A stretch of DNA of 6,809 nucleotides from an uncultured Eubacteriales bacterium. Its GTDB lineage: Bacteria > Bacillota_A > Clostridia > Christensenellales > Aristaeellaceae. The notes beneath the pieces were generated by a model that saw only the letters and a program-made list of their open reading frames with translations, had not been told where the DNA came from and did no database searches. Positions 5,816-6,809 of the stretch are shown piece by piece. The stretch's first letter is position 1, and every line of letters begins with the position of its first letter. The position numbers and the translations under genes are program-made. Location of the stretch: the NCBI GenBank assembly GCA_900321945.1, contig ONXY01000079.1, forward strand, positions 1 through 6,809, in the 5' to 3' direction.

Positions 5816-6385
5816 ATGAAGAAATCCATCGCGCTGCTTCTCTGCCTGTCCATGCTGCTGGTCTGCTGCGCCGTCCCCGCGGGGGCCGACGGAAAGGAAA
5901 GCCTCGGTCAGGTCGTGAGCGTCAACGGCTCTTTCAATATCCGCTACAGGCTACCGGAGGGATACAAGCTGACCATCACCGAACAGACCGGTTCCTCCGT
6001 CGAGGCTTCCGTGGCCTCCGACGCCGCGGACAAGCCCCGGCTGATCCTGAGCGTCTCCTTCAACGATCTGTATACCCAGGACGGCGTCGCCATGCGGCTG
6101 AACGATCTGTCCGAAGAGGAGCTCTCGATTATCAAGGAATCCTTCCTGGAATCGGCCGACGATGTCGAGTTCCGGGATTCGGAGACCTCCCTCGGCACCA
6201 AAGTGCTGATCGTGAAAGGTCTTCTCGGCAACGACAATTTTGTGGACGTGTATTCGATTTACAACTCCTATGAAATCGAGGCCCTGGTTCTCGCCGGTCC
6301 CGAAGCGGAAAACGGAGTCCTCACCGAAGACCAGATCCGGATGGTCGTGGACTTCTTCAGCGACATCGATTTTGAGGCGGTCTGA
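5816..6385 (+). CDS. Exported protein of unknown family
   Basis: The 189-residue product begins with a signal peptide (MKKSIALLLCLSMLLVCCAV), with probable type I cleavage at AGA|DG near residue 25. The paired cysteines at 17-18 follow LLV rather than a small residue, so a lipoprotein is unlikely. The mature part is acidic and shows alternating short beta-like strands (for example FNIRYRLPEGYKLTI at 40-54 and PRLILSVSFNDLY at 74-86), then an acidic helix (SEEELSIIKESFLESADDVEF, 99-119) and TKVLIVKGL (128-136). It ends with a helix DQIRMVVDFFSDIDF (172-186). I do not recognise the family; the shape recalls small secreted proteins common in gut Clostridia. The ATG at 5816 lies 9 bases after AGGAGG (5801-5806); an in-frame TTG at 5807 directly abuts that site and is too close. 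It is the second gene after the SH3 protein and is followed by a terminator. Confidence 0.85.
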   Translation: MKKSIALLLCLSMLLVCCAVPAGADGKESLGQVVSVNGSFNIRYRLPEGYKLTITEQTGSSVEASVASDAADKPRLILSVSFNDLYTQDGVAMRLNDLSEEELSIIKESFLESADDVEFRDSETSLGTKVLIVKGLLGNDNFVDVYSIYNSYEIEALVLAGPEAENGVLTEDQIRMVVDFFSDIDFEAV

Positions 6386-6419
6386 CCTCCGCCCCGTCCC
6401 TTCCCTTTTCCGGAAACCG

Positions 6420-6458
6420 CAGCGGCGCTCCGTCCCGGACTGCCGCTGTTTTCTTTTC
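6420..6458 (+). terminator. Rho-independent terminator of the exported-protein unit
   Basis: CAGCGGC (6420-6426) pairs with GCCGCTG (6442-6448), and the interior adds TCCG/CGGA around a 3-base loop. The T-rich run TTTTCTTTTCC follows from 6449. It begins 35 bases after the TGA stop at 6385. Confidence 0.8.
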
Positions 6459-6549
6459 CCTTTTCCGCGCGGCGTCCCGCTCTCCCCTCTTCCGTCCGTC
6501 CCTGTACGGGCGGCCTTTTCCACCGCCCCTTCCGCCGCGGAAAAAGCAG

Positions 6550-6597
6550 TTCCCCCGCCGTCGGGAAACTCGTTTCCCCCTCCATCGGGAAATTCCC
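6550..6597. repeat. Nested direct and inverted TTCCC/GGGAA repeats upstream of the tRNA promoter
   Basis: Two direct copies of TTCCCCC-N5-TCGGGAAA begin at 6550 and 6574, a period of 24 bp. Each copy is itself a TTCCC-N8-GGGAA palindrome. Between them GGGAAAC-TC-GTTTCCC (6563-6578) is a perfect 7-base-arm palindrome, and GGGAA-A-TTCCC (6587-6597) is another, ending 3 bases before the -35 box. The rest of the gene-free stretch 6459-6549 is C/T-rich with no feature that I can support. Confidence 0.7.
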
Positions 6598-6599
6598 AT

Positions 6600-6628
6600 T
6601 TGACATTAACCCGCTCCGCGGCTATAAT
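6600..6628 (+). promoter_or_regulatory. Perfect consensus sigma-A promoter of the tRNA-Arg gene
   Basis: TTGACA (6600-6605), exactly 17 bases and TATAAT (6623-6628) match the housekeeping consensus at all 12 positions. Transcription should start near 6635, about 56 bases before the mature tRNA. Very strong promoters are usual for tRNA genes. Confidence 0.92.
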
Positions 6629-6635
6629 CATTCCC

Positions 6636-6656
6636 GTTCCCGTTTTCTCCGGGAAC
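6636..6656 (+). other. Hairpin in the tRNA-Arg leader
   Basis: GTTCCCG (6636-6642) and CGGGAAC (6650-6656) form a perfect 7-base stem with a 7-base loop right at the predicted transcript start. It uses the same TTCCC/GGGAA word as the repeats upstream. It may be a processing structure or another copy of the same protein-binding motif. Confidence 0.5.
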
Positions 6657-6690
6657 AGCTTCCCGGAATCTTTTCCCCGAAGCGGATCCT

Positions 6691-6767
6691 GCACCCGTAG
6701 CTCAGTAGGATAGAGCGGCCGCCTCCTAAGCGGCAGGCCGTGGGTTCGAATCCCGCCGGGTGTGCCA
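6691..6767 (+). tRNA. tRNA-Arg, anticodon CCT (reads AGG)
   Basis: The 77-base gene folds as a full cloverleaf. The acceptor GCACCCG pairs with CGGGTGT (first pair a G-U wobble), the D arm is GCTC/GAGC, and the anticodon stem GCCGC/GCGGC encloses the loop CTCCTAA with anticodon CCT at 6725-6727. The variable loop is AGGCC, the T arm is GTGGG/CCCGC with loop TTCGAAT, the discriminator is G, and CCA is encoded. Arg identity follows from the anticodon. The gene stands alone, with its own promoter and terminator. Confidence 0.97.
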
Positions 6768-6804
6768 AAAATACGGAAGCCCTTCATGGGTTTCCGTATT
6801 TTTG
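6767..6804 (+). terminator. Rho-independent terminator after tRNA-Arg
   Basis: AAAAATACGGAAGCCC (6767-6782) pairs with GGGTTTCCGTATTTTT (6788-6803) through 16 pairs with one G-U wobble, around the 5-base loop TTCAT. The stem's T-rich arm supplies the U run. It starts directly at the tRNA's terminal A, so it also marks the 3' processing point. Confidence 0.92.
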
Positions 6805-6809
6805 TTATT

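Noticed and set aside
5047..5853. 268-codon minus-strand frame across the SH3 gene
   Set aside because: It runs through the terminator, promoter and the start of the next gene on the other strand and has no domain; it is a composition shadow.
5861..5872. Cysteine pair in the second exported protein as a lipoprotein anchor
   Set aside because: The residues before Cys17 are L-L-V, whereas a lipobox needs a small residue (Gly, Ala or Ser) at -1; Cys18 would have Cys at -1. A type I site AGA|DG fits better.
6691..6767. G-U first acceptor pair of the tRNA as a sign of a pseudo-tRNA
   Set aside because: All other stems are intact, CCA is encoded and the promoter is perfect; as far as I recall, other bacterial tRNA-Arg genes also have G1-U72.
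5951..6787. 278-codon minus-strand frame covering the last exported gene, the tRNA and its terminator
   Set aside because: It reads through a tRNA gene and two terminators, and its Gly/Arg-rich product has no recognisable domain.
6691..6809. tRNA 3' end as an integration (att) site for a mobile element
   Set aside because: No integrase and no repeated copy of the tRNA 3' end is seen in the window; the gene is followed directly by a normal terminator.

Overview
The window looks like chromosomal DNA of a GC-rich Gram-positive anaerobe of the Clostridia type. That rests on strong AGGAGG-type ribosome sites, near-consensus sigma-A promoters with 17-base spacers, rho-independent terminators, a tRNA with encoded CCA, and the order of a polyamine-uptake operon preceded by an XRE-cupin regulator. 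The genus cannot be fixed from the sequence. I see no transposase, integrase, phage gene, CRISPR array or rRNA.

Left part, minus strand (3197 down to 1): a promoter at 3169-3197 drives a regulator gene (XRE helix-turn-helix plus cupin), then potA (ATPase), potB (permease) and the first 45 codons of potC (permease), which runs off the left edge. Spacings are 18 bp, a 4-bp ATGA overlap and 3 bp, so this is one translationally coupled operon for spermidine/putrescine import. Between its promoter and first start codon lie two palindromes of the same form, GTTTA-N7-TAAAC, which are good candidates for the regulator's own operators. PotA is the unusual gene: at 526 residues it carries about 178 extra residues, inserted inside its C-terminal TOBE domain and made of two tandem Ig-like repeats.

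Middle part, plus strand (3255-5055): a divergent promoter drives a ThrH-type HAD phosphatase (phosphoserine phosphatase / homoserine phosphotransferase) followed by trpS (tryptophanyl-tRNA synthetase). A strong terminator with a UUCG loop ends the unit. There is no T-box leader.

Right part, plus strand (5110-6458): a two-gene unit of exported proteins, one with two SH3-type domains and one of unknown family, with its own probable promoter, a leader hairpin and a terminator. The 6459-6690 stretch has no gene but holds a dense cluster of TTCCC/GGGAA palindromes and a perfect consensus promoter (TTGACA-17-TATAAT) for tRNA-Arg(CCT), which ends in its own terminator at the right edge.

The most notable observations are the Ig-like insert in PotA, the paired operators of the regulator and the palindrome cluster in front of the tRNA promoter.
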